From NCBI GenBank assembly GCA_019843655.1, contig JACDQD010000003.1, positions 6,760,925 through 6,824,924 of the forward strand: a stretch of 64,000 nt of DNA, in the 5' to 3' direction. The first letter of the stretch is position 1. Each line of letters begins with the position of its first letter. The position numbers and the translations under genes are program-made. The notes below the pieces were generated by a model, which had not been told where the DNA came from, searched no databases, and was given only the letters and a program-made list of their open reading frames with translations. Below are positions 1 through 14,093 of this stretch, piece after piece. Source of the stretch: Lethocerus indicus (taxonomy: Eukaryota > Arthropoda > Insecta > Hemiptera > Belostomatidae).

Positions 1-2550
1 CGATACCTGAATAGCAACTGCCGGGTTTCAACTACAATTTGGTGCCATTTATTCCAATTTCTTCCGCCCATTAATTATCAGTAATGCCTTGATTTAATTT
101 CACACGGAATTTAAAGGCCGACCTCAATTGTAAACGGCCTAATGAGTATACTGGAGCTATACTTAGCTCTCCGCTCTGTGAATCACTTGAAATTTGTAAT
201 TAAAGGAAAATTCGGTCCGCAACCGGAGAATCAAACTGCAGGGAGTTTTCGCTTCATCACCGCTACTAAACAATCCTTTTTACAAATTACAAATACTTTA
301 CGTTTCGATATTGTAGATAACATACAAATGTTGTTTGATACATTCATGCCGGACCGCGGGCCTTTTTACATGTATACACATATATATTAGGACTAAATAT
401 ACTTGTTTTGTATAGGATTCCTCCCCTCCCCCGACACTTCAATTACAGAGGCTTCAATTACTTCTTATACTGTATTACTGTACTTATAATTTGAATAAAT
501 ACTTATTATTTGAAATACTGCCCGGATGAATGAACTTGTTAGCAAATGTTCCGCGTACCATTTAAATTTAAATTTGAGCAGAATGGACTTTGCGAGTGAA
601 ACCTATACTCATTACGAATGCACTTCATGAGTGGAGTTTAAATAGTTCTCCTTTGAGTCTTTTGTATAACGCAAACAATTTTTATGTTCCATTCCGCACA
701 CCTGCGACTACAATGAAAGATAGTTTAACCCCCAGAACTTAGCTGCTCAGGTTTATTATCCCAAGACAATTCTAACGCTTAATTTGACTCCTTTTTTAAA
801 TATAATTCCTGCTTTAATAATTCATATTTTTATGGTTTTTCCACACCCAACAAAACTTTTCTGTTCGAGAATAAAGTTAATTGAAACAATAATGTCCCGA
901 CAGTTATATATTTATCCCGTGTTTAATAAATTCAACAATTGAACTTCACAACCTTTTTCGTGTAAAATATAAAGCAACGCTTTCCGATAAACGAACCAGG
1001 TTCACCATGCTTCAGTTTGTAATAATGTATTATTAGAATGAATATATGTGAATGTATTATTAGAACTGAAGATAACAATCGACATGTGCTCTTGGAGCTG
1101 TATAGAAAGTTTACTCTCAGATATAGTGGAGTTCGGGGCCGAAGAGTATTGTTTATTGAATGTGATTGTTTATTGTTATCGACAGCTCGAGAATTTCCGA
1201 TATTCGTGTCTCCACGAATAAATGACCTATTTAAAACAGACGGTATTAATGAAATTAATAACGTTTGACATTAAAAGACAAACATGTCAGTTATTCACAA
1301 ATCAATTCAATTTCCGAAATATCGACGTTACAGGCAGTTTGTATATAGTTTATTCGCCTGATCAAGAGAACAAAACGCTTGGACAAAACAGGCGAATATC
1401 GCTCTATTACGTGGAAATAAATCGAATATCGCGAAATGTGAAGTCGAGGAGATCGCTTCAAGGGGCATAGAATACGGAAACAAGGTTAGACCGTTCTCTC
1501 AAAAGCGCTTAACACAGCATTCTCTAGACGATACAAAACCCGGAATAAAGAATATATAAAGAGTGCCGCACTGAGCACCGAGACTCTACTGCAAAGAAAG
1601 TAAGTCAACCCAACTGAATTACTACCGATGGAGGAGATACCATTTGTCTCAAATGCCCTAAGAGGTTAAGCGCGAAAATATCCCAAGTAACTCTTTATTT
1701 TGCCTACTCCTCCGTGAAATATACAAGATGAAATGTTAATAGAAATTCCCTAGATTATTCGGTAATAATGCCTAAACTGTAATTATCCCCAAGCCAATGA
1801 TGTTTAACGATTTTGTTTTCTAACAAATGTATATTCGAGATGTTAATTAATAAAAAAAAATCTATTGTTCACGTAGTATTCTTTCCGCCTCGATTAAATA
1901 AAAAACATTCTGTAAAAAAATTTACGTGTTTTTTATCAGTGTTCACAGTTGTCTCATTAGTTGCAACCAGATTAAGAGAAAAGTCAAATTAAACAAACGT
2001 TTTTTACTGAACGGGACATGGAAAGCGTACAATAACCCAATCCGTTAATTAAATGGAATTTATTTGATATATTAAATGTGAAATGAAATGTTTCATTCCT
2101 TCATAACTATGAAGTACGTTGCACACCCACTTACGAAATGGTTTCGAATACAGTGAAGATTTACTATTACTGAGGCGTTTGACATTTTATTTTCAGGAAA
2201 GCAGGATTGCAACACGATATAAAAATATTGGAAAGTACGATGTGACAGACAAATATTTTTATATACCTTCCCTTTATAACCGTCCCGATTTCTTTAATGA
2301 GCATTACAACAGATTAAGTAAAGCGGACCTAATTTTAAAAACACCAACAATACAGACAAGTAAATATACCTGTATTTTAAAAATGGAATACTGAATTAAA
2401 CCGGTTAACTTCCATTTTATACCACTCTCACTGACGATTGTCTCTGCCGCGACCCGAATCGGATTAGAGTAAAAGGCCCAAATCTCTTAAGTGATGGGAA
2501 AATGCCCGCAGTTGGATCAACGCCAGTAAAAAAAACTTCTCCCTCTTAGA

Positions 2551-2553
<3 letters not shown>

Positions 2554-2601
<48 letters not shown>
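2554..2601. repeat. (TA)n microsatellite
   Basis: Uninterrupted TA dinucleotide run of about 48 bp. Confidence 0.97.
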
Positions 2602-2602
<1 letters not shown>

Positions 2603-5600
2603 CGAAATGTGTTTGCATTCGGGATATTGTTCATTAAACCGCCTTAATAAACGGCTAAACAGAACTTGCAGATTCCTTTTTTTTAGCAAAATCTCTTTCT
2701 AGTCAACAAAAAATGTTAGAATTTTAGAAAATCATTAATCTATAATATATAGAACATTTCCACGTGTCGTACCGTTTGGCGCAAGTGTTTAGAATTTGGA
2801 AATTTTTTGCCTCATCCTCGTTTGTATGTATTGTAGAAACGACGCCCTGCATCCGGGTGTATTGATATTGTAGCCTTAAATAATTACGAAATTATAACTG
2901 ATGCAAGTATATTAGTCTATATTCATTTTTATAAACTGTACGAAGGCCTGTAAAATATATGAAATTCCGTGGAGAAACCTAGAGAGTTGGTATTTAATTT
3001 GACCATCCAAAAATGTAAGGGCTTCTATTTGAGGAAGGAAACTATTTAAAAGTGCACATAGAAGAAAGTTTTGGCGTCTGTTTGTCTGGGCGAGAGGAGT
3101 AACTCCTTTCCCGGCCCGAATGTTAACCTGTAACTTTTCCAAGTTGGCAAGTTCATGAAAGGAGTTCCACTCTGTACCGCCACCAACCCCTCTAGCCCAC
3201 CCCTCTGCGGCGCTCCTAATAATAAAACATTGGCCGGCATCAATACTTGTCAAAGTTGGGCTCGGCGTGTCTCTTAAACCCACCTCGAATTACTGATTAG
3301 GCCACTTTTAATAGGACGCGTCACACGGCTTCGCCCGAAAACTGCGCCGAATAGAAATTCGGAAAAAGCAATCTAAAAGCTTTGGTACCGTGAGTTTTAG
3401 ACGAGAGTAGCAAGTCTAGGATGTACACGAATGTTTTAAAAGACGCAATGACTAGTTGCCAGAATATATATCGGACTCCCGAAATAATATTACTCAAAAG
3501 GAATGATTAACGGGCTCAACAATACCTCCCCGATGTCGGATTCAAGAACAGAATAAGAAAGATTTTAAATTTAAAACTATTACTACTCGCCTAAGCATGA
3601 GCTCAAACTTACACCCTTCGAGACACCAAGAGTTACAGAGATTTTATTATTCTAGCCATATGTCCATATGTGGGATGACATATTGAGACTGGTAAATCCA
3701 CTCGAAGTTTATTGTGTTTTGTATTTATTCTTTTTCAGTTCTAATTATCAGTGCCGACTAAGCGACCCCTTTCATTTGTACAAACGGGGTTGCGTCGCAG
3801 CCGAGCCCCAGTATTCGACGGGTGTGTTTACGGCGTGGGATTTTGAATGCCAAGGAACACTGCCATGGGAAATCAACTGATGTTAAATGATGTAAACGTA
3901 ATTAAACGAGCGGGCGGCGAGACGGGCGGGGACGGTGGTTTAAACCGAAACTCGTTTGCGGTAAAGTGGAATTGAAATGTCCCGCCCTCCCGATAGATTT
4001 AAGCCCACTTGACCGAGGCGGACAAGCACCGACTGAACAGAACTCAAGTCGATACAATTAAAATTCAACGGGCCCCATACAGTTATTCAATTCGAATCCG
4101 CCCTCTCTGTACTTCATGTGAAAATGTAGTACCTAGTATCATTCATACTAACAGAAATACCTTTTCGGGTCGTGACTTTAAGTTAAGTACGTCAATCTAT
4201 TCAGCGACAGTTCTCGTGACAAACGTGCATTTAAATAAAAAAATGACGTTATTATCTATTATGAGTTAAGAAGACTCGAGTGTACCCCAATGCACGAGCT
4301 TCTCACCTCATCAATTCAAGTCTATTTCAACAGGAGTAGACAAATGTATATTATATGTTTTTCATTTCTCCTCACTTTTACACACATCCAGTCGCCTTGA
4401 GTCTAAAATAAGTTTCGAAAGAGTTTATATAATACCTGGATGGTTATCGTCTAAGAACATCTTCCATATTGTGAAAAGGAATCACTGAACTTGGGCTTCC
4501 AGATCTTGAAAATCGATTTGCACTGTCGATTCCGAAAATTAGGCCGTAAATTACTGTAGACGTTACGGCGGGCCTACCTTTCCTCCGATCCCATCAAAGC
4601 CGGCTTTAACCGAAGGGAGGAATGAACATTTAAAAAGTTTAAATTGGGACGTTGAACAAGGGACCACGAGGGGTTGGGTAGGGGGTTTACCGAGGTTAAC
4701 GTCGTTGAGTGTGACGGGCAAGGAGTGTGGTGTTGGGGGGGGAAGTTGTGGAACTACCCTCTCACTCTCAAGTATTGAGTCTCCAACTCCTTCCATGAAA
4801 CTTCAGACCCCGGTTTCTCATTCCGTCCTCTTGTCAAACCCTAATTTGCATTGGGCCCATTTCTTCTCGCGTAATTTACAAGCGGCAATTTAATGCGGGC
4901 CCGCGGACGGCTCGGATATGCGTCCTGTACGCCCTACAAGAGGTAGCGGCGATTTATTTAAGTGGAATTTCAATCGTCGAATTTAATCCTTTGAAAGGGC
5001 AAAATATTGTTATATTCATACACGTCAACGGGGTTACTGTTACCCGGACTGATACGTAGTTCATACCACGAATACGTTGTTTATTTTACTACAGATTTCA
5101 TTTGAATGTCAAATTTGTTGACCTTTGAAAATACTATGTACTTCTTCAGCGGTGGCCTAGCGGTATTAGCTATAGTTTCTGTAATCGGCTTTATATTTTG
5201 CAAGGGGAGGAGGGGGCCTATACTCCAACCGTCTTATCTGTACCGTTTACAGATCTATTAATTTATTGCAGTTTCGCCGCCCCCGTCCACTGTATGTATG
5301 CATTCACGGCTTGACCGGCATTGGCGAGGGCTGCTGGCGAGCGCGATAAATTTGCCGTTTATATTACAGAGATTAATTGCATAATTAACCAATTAGTGGC
5401 GCTGGTCGGCGTCACATGTACGCTCTCCCAGGGGCCGTACACGCCATCCCTCACCGGCTAGAATTGACGCGAACATGAGATTTCTCCTATATCCTGTCCT
5501 CGGTAGATCTGTGGATATTGTCCGAAGCAGGGTTAATCCTGAATATTTTATGCTGCGAATACTCTCCTCCGAACCTCTTCAAAGTTATACGGCTGACAAC

Positions 5601-7693
5601 AATCAGTATTTTCTAAAAACCGCCCTGAAATTAAACATTAGTCGCTAACCGAATGTGCCCGCTCCGAATAAGATATAACCATATTTCACCCCCTTGGAGA
5701 AATAGATTCACGTAAGGACTCCATTGAGCCATAGTAAATTCCGTTGTGATTTTTAACTGAGTTCTATAGCTGTTTATATATGTTCCAGACAAAGATTATT
5801 ATTTGTTTCTACGATATATTTTTCTACGTACGTACGCATATACCGTACTATACAAATTACAGCACCATCAGTCATGTGATATCTTGTCTCCACCCTCAAT
5901 AATGAGGGTCCAATATTATGTTACCCTTTTTCTGAATATCAACATAGAAAGTAATCAGTACTGAAATAAGAATTTTATCGGTTCCTTTTAAGAGCGAGAT
6001 TGGAGACAGAAAAATGCAATAGTGTAGGTATCCCGAACCTGTTAAATGTTTAAAATTTCATCATTCTTCTCCCTACGTGAGGCTTTAAAGGGGTACTTTT
6101 AAATAAAATAAATACCTACACACGTGCCCTTCCCGCCACAGGTGGCTGCCGAAGGTACAGACGGTATTTTCCCCTTTTTCAACCACCGAAGAAATTTTAT
6201 TTGTTCCAGAAAAAAGGTGGTATTTAATTAATTTCACTCAATTCCTCACATTGCCGTTGTTAACTCTCTTCCGACGTTCAGACAATAAGTCCGCACACAT
6301 TAAAAATCAATTTATTAAGATTTATATATAATTTACGAAGCTTTTCTTGAAGCCTATTGACGGGTGTTGTTTTAAATGGATTTTCTCAACCTTCGTTGCA
6401 TCTAAGAATTTTCAACACAACGTTTTTACACCTGAAATTAGCAAGGCTTTCAACCTGCGTTATTTTCACTTGATGCTCAAAACATACGGTATAATAATCT
6501 TATAATCGTTCCCATTAAGAATAGAATACCCGCCTAGCATAAATGACCATATTCTTTTTATATATGCCCAATTGCATATAATACAGCGAGGAGAAAGTTA
6601 CTTTTATACGGAATAGAATAAAATGGCGACAGAAATATATTTTGGTGAAAGTGGCAAAGGAATGTTTAATTGGTGAGCAGTAGACTTGTTTTCGGTCTGG
6701 TACTCTTCAGCTTAATTCAGGTCCTAATGACGCCCCCACACCATGGCCGGTCGAGGCCATCCGCTAAATATTTTACGGCATTTCTTTTTCTTGCCTCGTT
6801 AAAATTCGTAACAGCCCTAATAAATGTAGCCTGCGCACCTTGCACTTGTATGTACAGCCTATATAACGTCTGTAAATTATACTGGCCTCAAAAGATTGTG
6901 TGCGACCTGCACTAATTATGTCCAGTCTTATTAAACATTCAAAATAAATGTACGGCGAAAATAAACGCACGTCTTATTTTAGCTAGACGTAAATTAACAA
7001 AATCTATTACAAATTTTACTAAATAGCTTTTGACCACCGCCGTGGCAAAGTTAGGATAGAAGCCATTACTTTGTTTTCCTTTAAATGGTCTGTTAAATAG
7101 TAATTAAGTTAACTGGTGGCTTATCGCAGCTTTTTCAAGGTACATTCGAGATTTTTATGACGTTTACTACGTGTAATCAAAATTAAAGTCACCCGACTAA
7201 GTATAAACAATTTCGTTTTTAATGTTATTTTAAATTTAGTTCTAACTACCGCAATATTGTATATATAAAAATAAATAAATCTCTTTATTCTTTACGAGAA
7301 AAAGTGCGTTTTTCTGGGCAATAATGGACTCTATATCGTACACTATAGGCGGTAGATGGTTTGCAATTGTAAATGTAGGGTGTAGTTAATGCGGGTCCGG
7401 GGCCGTTGGGACGCCGTACCCCGCACACATTATACCTCTGCAGAAACACAATGGACTACACCGGATCGAAGTATGCGCACTTAATTGTTCCGCGTTAGAG
7501 CAAATATATTGCACATCGGATGGGTTTCAATTATTTTGAAGGAAAAAACGGTAAAAAGGGGGGTTTTTAATCTTCGACTTGGGACAGGGCCCATTCAAAT
7601 GATATCAGTACGACTGTATCGTCTCGGTTCATTTGGAGTTCTTCGGAGGGAGAGCAATTAAAAATTCCCGGTTATTAAATGAAAGCTGGGGGG

Positions 7694-7711
7694 GAGAGAG
7701 AGAGAGAGAGA
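7694..7711. repeat. (GA)n microsatellite, short
   Basis: About 18 bp of GA dinucleotides after a G-run. It lies 320 bp before the much longer GA tract at 8034. Confidence 0.85.
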
Positions 7712-8033
7712 AAGGACTCACTCCCGGGGGAAGGAGGGCTATGGTCCCTTCCAGGGAGTTATATAAATTAGTCAGGAAACTTTTTGTTCAGGTGGAAAGA
7801 AGAAGACTTTTTTCTCTATTAATGTCCCCAATCGGAAGGAGCTCTACCCTCTGAATTCTCCTCTCAAAAATCTCCCCTTGTAATGGCCCCAGCGCCGTTT
7901 CAGAAACTCCACCTCCCCGTAACCGGGGATAATCAGTTTAGTTTTATAACACTTTTAACACATTTCCGCCGCTCATTAAACGGGCCGATACAGTCGAATT
8001 ATACGCCTGGGGCCGAGGACCGAGCGAAAGTCG

Positions 8034-8053
8034 CAGAGAGAGAGAGAGAGAGG

Positions 8054-8124
<71 letters not shown>

Positions 8125-8126
8125 GT
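8034..8126. repeat. (GA)n microsatellite, long polypurine tract
   Basis: About 93 bp of almost pure AG repeat, interrupted only by a few GG steps. The strand asymmetry is complete (purines on plus). It produces artefactual Arg-Glu and Ser-Leu ORFs on the two strands. Confidence 0.97.
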
Positions 8127-8448
8127 TCTCTCGCCCTAACTCCCTCTGCCACCATCCACCCCACCCTCCGGTAACTCCATTTTACTCAAAAGGGTTAAGC
8201 CTCTTATATGGGTCGATTCGACAATATTGAATTTGTCCTCTCGAAAGTCAATCCATTTGTCTTGGATACACCCGAGTATTTCACAATTGAAGTTCAACCC
8301 CTTTTGAAAAGTAATATTGTATTTGTAGAGTTTCAACTGGATCAACCTACTAGAACTGTTTACTATGAGATCTCTCTAGGACGTCGGTAAGCATTCCTTC
8401 CGAGGAGAATAACATCTCTCTTGGTGATTTTCTTTCCACGCTTTCCAC

Positions 8449-9030
8449 TTAAAAAAAAATTATTAAAATGAATACAGTGAACTAAGCACTCATAGTCGGA
8501 CTGTAACAAAAATAACTGCGCGGAGTGATGCTAAATCTAACATTCGAGTTGGTCTTGCTGGTTTGCCGTATCGATATGCTCGATTGCCGTATTACTTTAT
8601 GGAAAGCTACACTGGTTAATCGTTCCAAATCCACCCAACGAACTTTAGTTAAGTACATTTCCGCACCACACTCAGGGGGCGCTAGTTTATCGATGTGAAT
8701 GCACCAAACGAACTTTAGTTAAGGACATTTCCGCACCACATTCAGGGGGGCGTTAGTTTCACAAAAATCGTTCGTTGGGTGCACCGATAACCCAGCGTAC
8801 TTTTTCATAAAGTAATACGGCGTATCGATACAGCAAACCAGCAAGACCAACTCGTATGACGGGTTTAGCATCACTCCGCGCCATTTTTTTTGTTATAGTC
8901 CGACTATGAGTGCTAAGTTCACTGTATTAATTTTAACATTTTTTTTTTTAACCGATTCCCTCTCAGTTCAATCCAAAACCAAAGTGCTAAAGTGACTAAC
9001 ACAGACACACACGAAATCTACGGTATTAAA
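8449..9030 (+). mobile_element. Foldback element, copy 1 (two 70-bp units)
   Basis: The left arm (about 8450-8600, with CTAAGCACTCATAGTCGGAC) is the inverse of the right arm (about 8810-8935, with GTCCGACTATGAGTGCTAAG). Between the arms are two copies of a 70-bp unit in CATTTCCGCACCAC orientation, with GCACCAC at 8663 and 8733. The right side continues through CTCTCAGTTCAATCC and GTGACTAACAC to CTACGGTATT (about 9028). The left arm stops near the poly(A) at 8451, so its outer part is missing or replaced. No ORF for a transposase or reverse transcriptase is present. The same arms occur in opposite orientation in the copy at 14050-15322. Confidence 0.88.
8655..8765. repeat. Two-unit 70-bp tandem repeat inside foldback copy 1
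   Basis: AACTTTAGTTAAG, CATTTCCGCACCAC and the AGGGGGCG block recur at a 70-bp spacing. They are the reverse complement of the units in the ten-copy array at 14394. Confidence 0.9.
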
Positions 9031-10629
9031 GCTCCTTTCGTAACCAGACAATTTTAAATGTTTCCGGCGACAATGAAAACGGGTAGACGTTATATATGGG
9101 CGGTCATAAAATATTCCGCCGACATTGGGGGACGTTACGTTCATTCTGCAATAAAAATGTTTATCGCCCGGTTGTTTATTGCAGTTAGGGCCGCGCGGTC
9201 TTATTCACCGCGGCTTCCTGGAAGAGGTCCCGCCTCATCTGAAAACGAGGATTCGCCGGGAAATCCGATGAATGACTCCGGTCAGGATCAATCCCTCCCC
9301 CCCTCACCGCACCCCGCACCGCTCTAATTTCCATCCGCTCCGCCGCCAATTATTCCAAGAGATAATCGAAAAAGTTTTTTCATACTTCATTGCAACTTGA
9401 ACGCCGCTCTTGCTGCAGGAGGAGAAGCAGATTTTATACAGGAAATACCATTAATTGGGGCCCAACATCACACTTCTTGACAATCGATAGATATAACTTC
9501 AAACAATTAAAAAAAACGGAAGAACCTCGGTTATATTCGATATTGCTAAAATAGTGGGAAACCCCAATTCGTACTTTCGTGTTTTCAATTCCTCCTTTCC
9601 TTTACATCCCCAAACATCTGAGATGCAATGCAAATGCTTCTCACTTTTGTTCTTTTACGTGCGTATGCCTCCATTTTCTCCAGCCAGTTTTCGATCTAGC
9701 GTTTACCAAGCCTCGTTCAGAAAACTGATCATAAACTAAATTGAAACGGCCGGCCAATTATCGTTTCGTCGTTTTCAGTTATTATTTTTTTGAGAGCAGC
9801 ACATTTCTTAGAGGTCACAACACCGAACGACTTGTGAGTCACCGCAAAGTTTTTCAATGTTTCCGTTTAAGTGTAACAAATGCAGAGGGCGACTTTGCAA
9901 TGCAAATGCTTTGGGCTCGACAAAGGCTCTTGGCTTTGAGCGAGAAGATGATTCCGGGGCTGAGATAATTAAAGGTGTACTTCCTCAGGTCACCGCCTCC
10001 CCGCTTAGAAAGTTGCCGGGAATTTAAAATTTAGGGTACCAATCTGCCGGCATGTATATATAATACGGGGAGCGATTCAGTTTCTTTCAAATAGACATTC
10101 GGGCACTGGGCAAATGTTTTAATCCCAGAAAAAACAATCGAAAGAACGATTTTATTATTTTATTGTGATGTACATCAAAATAATTACACGTCGAATTATA
10201 CCTTTATTTATTCAGTTTAAATACTGAGTAAAATTGTTCATCGTTTCCTGAAAAACGATATTTCGGCCAAAAAGCATCACATATTTATTTATTTAGTTGG
10301 AAGAAAATTTCAAACCTTATAGTTATCTTAAATTACAATTTGGATGCATGATATGGTACGTTTTGTGCGAATAGTGTATACTTTTATAGAAATAAGAATA
10401 TTATAATTGGCCGTATGGCTGGAATTTACGAGTAAACAAATCCTGTTCACGGCATTCCCCGTAATGTTCAATTCGTACGCGGTTTGTGAGAAATATTTCA
10501 ACGAATTTTATTTTACTTCATAGGTTAATAGTATGAATTTACTATGGAGTAACAATAGAGTTACTGCTTTATGTCCTGTACATGTTTTCCGATTTGAAAG
10601 GTGTGTATTGGATGGGTCCGCTAATGACA

Positions 10630-10644
10630 CCCCCCCCCCCCCCC
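10630..10644. repeat. Poly(C) run
   Basis: Fifteen C in a row. Its exact length is likely to be unreliable in sequencing. Confidence 0.85.
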
Positions 10645-12086
10645 GGTTAAGTGCCGCCTTGGGCCAAGTGTTAAGGGGGAATAATGGCCGCCGGTATTGG
10701 GGCCGTTGTGCCCCCATAATAATGGGGGCCTTTTTTATTTAATTATCTGAAATTTGAGTGATAGATCCGCGCGTTGTTTCGACGCGGCTGTAAGTGCTGA
10801 ACAGTAATATATGGGACTGCAAATGAAAGTATGGAATATTACCACTAACTAACTTCGATTTTCGCCGTTTTCTTCTGAAGCCCTCTCGGATGTTCCGAAA
10901 ACAGGAAAATCCCGGAATAGCAGGGTATCAACCCCTGACAACTCAGGTGTGTTCATTGATCATATCGGAAGCTAGAGATAATTCAAATTCTGATCGCGGA
11001 AACCTTCGAAAATTTAGTTAGCGATATTGTCATGCCACATCCTTCCCTTTTGTACTCATTAAAAATTAATTCTAACGTTCAACCAGATTAATTTTACATC
11101 GAAAATTAGTTTCAGAATTATTTACATTTTAACCAACCTAGAATCACCGAGTATTGTTATTTGTATGTGCGGTTGGAGATTGTGAAATATTTTCTCTCTA
11201 ATCCATTTTATTAGCTCTCAGATGGTTGATGGGGAGTGTTTGATCATGGGGGTTCCGGCCCTGGCTGGGAGAAATTTCCCAAGCGGCCATCTGTTTTCCA
11301 TCGTGCAATTAACGTCGGCCCGTTTTCCTGAATTATAGAAGTCTTTCCCAACTAATGAAGTTGGAATTATTCGGCACTATATCGACAACGCTGCCCGCTT
11401 CTAAGCGCGCTTTTGATAATAATTATATATCAGATTACGTTTCACAATGTGTGGAAACTTTTGAATTCCGATCGGGCTTTATGTGCCGTCCACCATTTAA
11501 TTGTAATAGAAAAAGGCAGGATTCCATTAGGTCTGCTACACTCGACTGCGTTCTATTATAGTTTCTTATGCCTTGAAGGTCGTACTTGAATGATTGTGCT
11601 CACAAGTTGTTTTAATTAATTTTTGTATTCATCAATTTATGACTTTTCGTCGCACGATCATAGAAATATTCTCTTCCGTACTTGCTCGCTGAACAAGTCA
11701 CGAAAAATTCGAATTGAACTCATTGAGGAATTTATTCCAGAAGTGGAGAAGTATTCGAATCAATCGGTCCAAACAGTTCTAATAAGAAACAAATCTCGAG
11801 CGTCTCCCGAACAACCCGGAAAGTTGGCGTACCCCCGTGGAGGGGGTGGGGGAGTTCAAAAATTAATAAGGAGCGCCGGAGGTGATATCGTTGAGGAGAT
11901 CCGATATCGAAGTTTCGTTTCATAAACGGGAAGGGAGACTTCGGCCGAGCTTATTGAGTTTACCCCCATTCCCGAGCTTAGACGAGAGGAGTGCATAGTC
12001 GGGACCCTACCACAAGTTAAGGCATTGAAACTTTCATCAGGGGCAGTTTCATCCGGGGGCAGTTATTACCGGAGGAAGTCGTCACC

Positions 12087-12089
<3 letters not shown>

Positions 12090-12122
<33 letters not shown>
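12090..12122. repeat. (AT)n microsatellite
   Basis: Uninterrupted AT run of about 33 bp. Confidence 0.96.
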
Positions 12123-12125
<3 letters not shown>

Positions 12126-14093
12126 TGAGATAACAGTTTTCTAAAAAAAGCAAATATAATTCAGTAATACCAATAATACAAGGTCAGATCTTACTACGCT
12201 CAGTTGGCCTATCCTCCTCCCGCGTACGAGGGACGGCTGAATAGGGCTCGGATAACTTTCTTTACTAATGGGAATTCGGGGTCGTGATGGTGTACCGAAC
12301 CGAGTTTATACGTTGGACAACGATGCTTTTAGATTCTATTTATAAAGGCACTTCTTACAACCGAGTCGGTTTTCGTGCGGTTTCTGTAAATTATGTATGT
12401 GTTTTCTTCTCAGTAAACGTGTTTTTAGTAAGTAGACGCTCGGAATACAATGTCGAGATCGAGTCTATTCTCTTTTATGTGAGGTTTATCTAGTCGTTTA
12501 TATATACCGACGGGTTGAATTTATACAAAGGATCGAGAAGTTTCCGCATTTCGTTTATTTAAAATATAAATACTTGTTATATTGTTTTATCTTTATCCAA
12601 AGTGTACAATTATAAGTGTTTTTTAAATATATGTTATCTTTAATTGGCAGACAAGAAACTCTTGAGTGACTAGACTATTATATCTTTACTATTTCTGTTT
12701 CTAGAGAAATTCTTGTAGCAGTTGAATTAAATTCCTTCGGCCACACGTCAAGGTTTCCTTCCTTGAGAAGGGTCTTCGCCAGAGGATGGCAACCGCGCCC
12801 TGTTATTTGTTTCTTTAGTTGTGTCGTTGAAATGTACGGAAATGAGAATTACGAACCTCCAAGAGTAAATAAAAAAATACTATTGTACAGCCATTTAGGG
12901 TAATCAACGTCTGAAAAAAACAATGGATTGTTTGAGTTGGAAAATATGCTACTGAAAATGCTGATTAGTGTCCAAAATGAAATTTAAACACTCGGTATGA
13001 ACACTCGACCCTAGTCTCGGGAAACTAAGAACGGATCGGGGCTGTTCTCAGTAGAGTGAGAACGGGGCTATAAAGAGGGGGTGAGAGTTAATGAAAAGTT
13101 GTTTGGGAAACAGTCGCTTAGAGGTGAAAAGCTTCGGCGACTGAATGAAAAGGGCCTCCGCTGGGAGTTAGTCGGAGAGGCCTTCAAGATAAATATTGGG
13201 CCACTTAGAGCCAATGAATAAATTATCCGGGCTCCCCAATCGGGGCGCCATTGCTTCATTAAGACGGCTGTTCTCTTTTTTAAGGAAACGGCGGATATAT
13301 TGACGTTGCCATTCACCAGCTCTCGGCCGAGTAGGGGGAAACGGATCCTAATAACTTCGGAGTATTTTTGTCGGTTATTCTTAACCAACGTCTTTCACTT
13401 TCTGACGGATAAAATAAATCAAAATTCAAAAATGTCTCGGCGCCACTTAAATCATGATGTGCGGCAGCTGAGCTTTAATTTCTCGCGGCGTTTCTACTCT
13501 CCGCCGTTTGGGGCCGTTATGAACTTGAGCCAGTGGCCCGTTCCGGCTACGATTAATCGCTAGAAGGGTAGGGGGCGCGAACAGGTGAACGGGCAATGAC
13601 AGCCCGCTAAGCGGTACTACCCCCAACAAACCGACCCCTTGAATATTTCTCCAGTCCAACGTTGATTACATTTATACGACATTCGGTCCGTTTTAATTAA
13701 AACCTGCGGTACTTTGATTAAGCCCGGGATTGTGTTGGTGGCCGCAGAGGGTGCCACCTGCCTCCCGTAGAAGACAGATTGCCCCCGGCAGCCAGATATT
13801 CTTCCCGGGAACGAATCGGCCGCTTTTCTACACATCAATTAATTAGGACGCATTAAATCTTCTTCCCTCTACTCGCCCGTTTGCCCCGAGGTAGAAAAGT
13901 TTCAGATTTCTCAGCCCCCCCCCCAACAGCACCTATTACAAAGTATTAAATTGTTGACCTGATACCTGAAACAGGTATCTTAAATACACTGCATTAGTTC
14001 ATAACTATCTTGAAGATAAAAATAACACTGTATAAACAGGATCAAATAACGTAGCTTTCGTGTATTTCTGTCTCCTCTCGCTGGTTGTCTTTT

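Larger units (their letters stand above)
1..8448. other. Region downstream of fringe, no gene recognised
   Basis: Only short ORFs without recognisable families occur here. Visible items are a (TA)n tract (2554-2600), a tRNA A-box-like match TGGCCTAGCGG at about 5154, a short (GA)n tract at 7694-7711 and the long (GA)n tract at 8034-8126. Whether this is intergenic or an intron of a neighbouring gene cannot be decided. Confidence 0.55.
9031..14049. other. Region between the two foldback elements, no gene recognised
   Basis: Only short ORFs without family resemblance are present. Visible items are a C-run at 10630-10644 and an (AT)n tract at 12090-12122. Nothing else is recognised. Confidence 0.55.

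Noticed and set aside
7883..8230. ORF with an Arg-Glu repeat and its antisense Ser-Leu ORF
   Set aside because: Both are produced by the (GA)n microsatellite and not by a gene.
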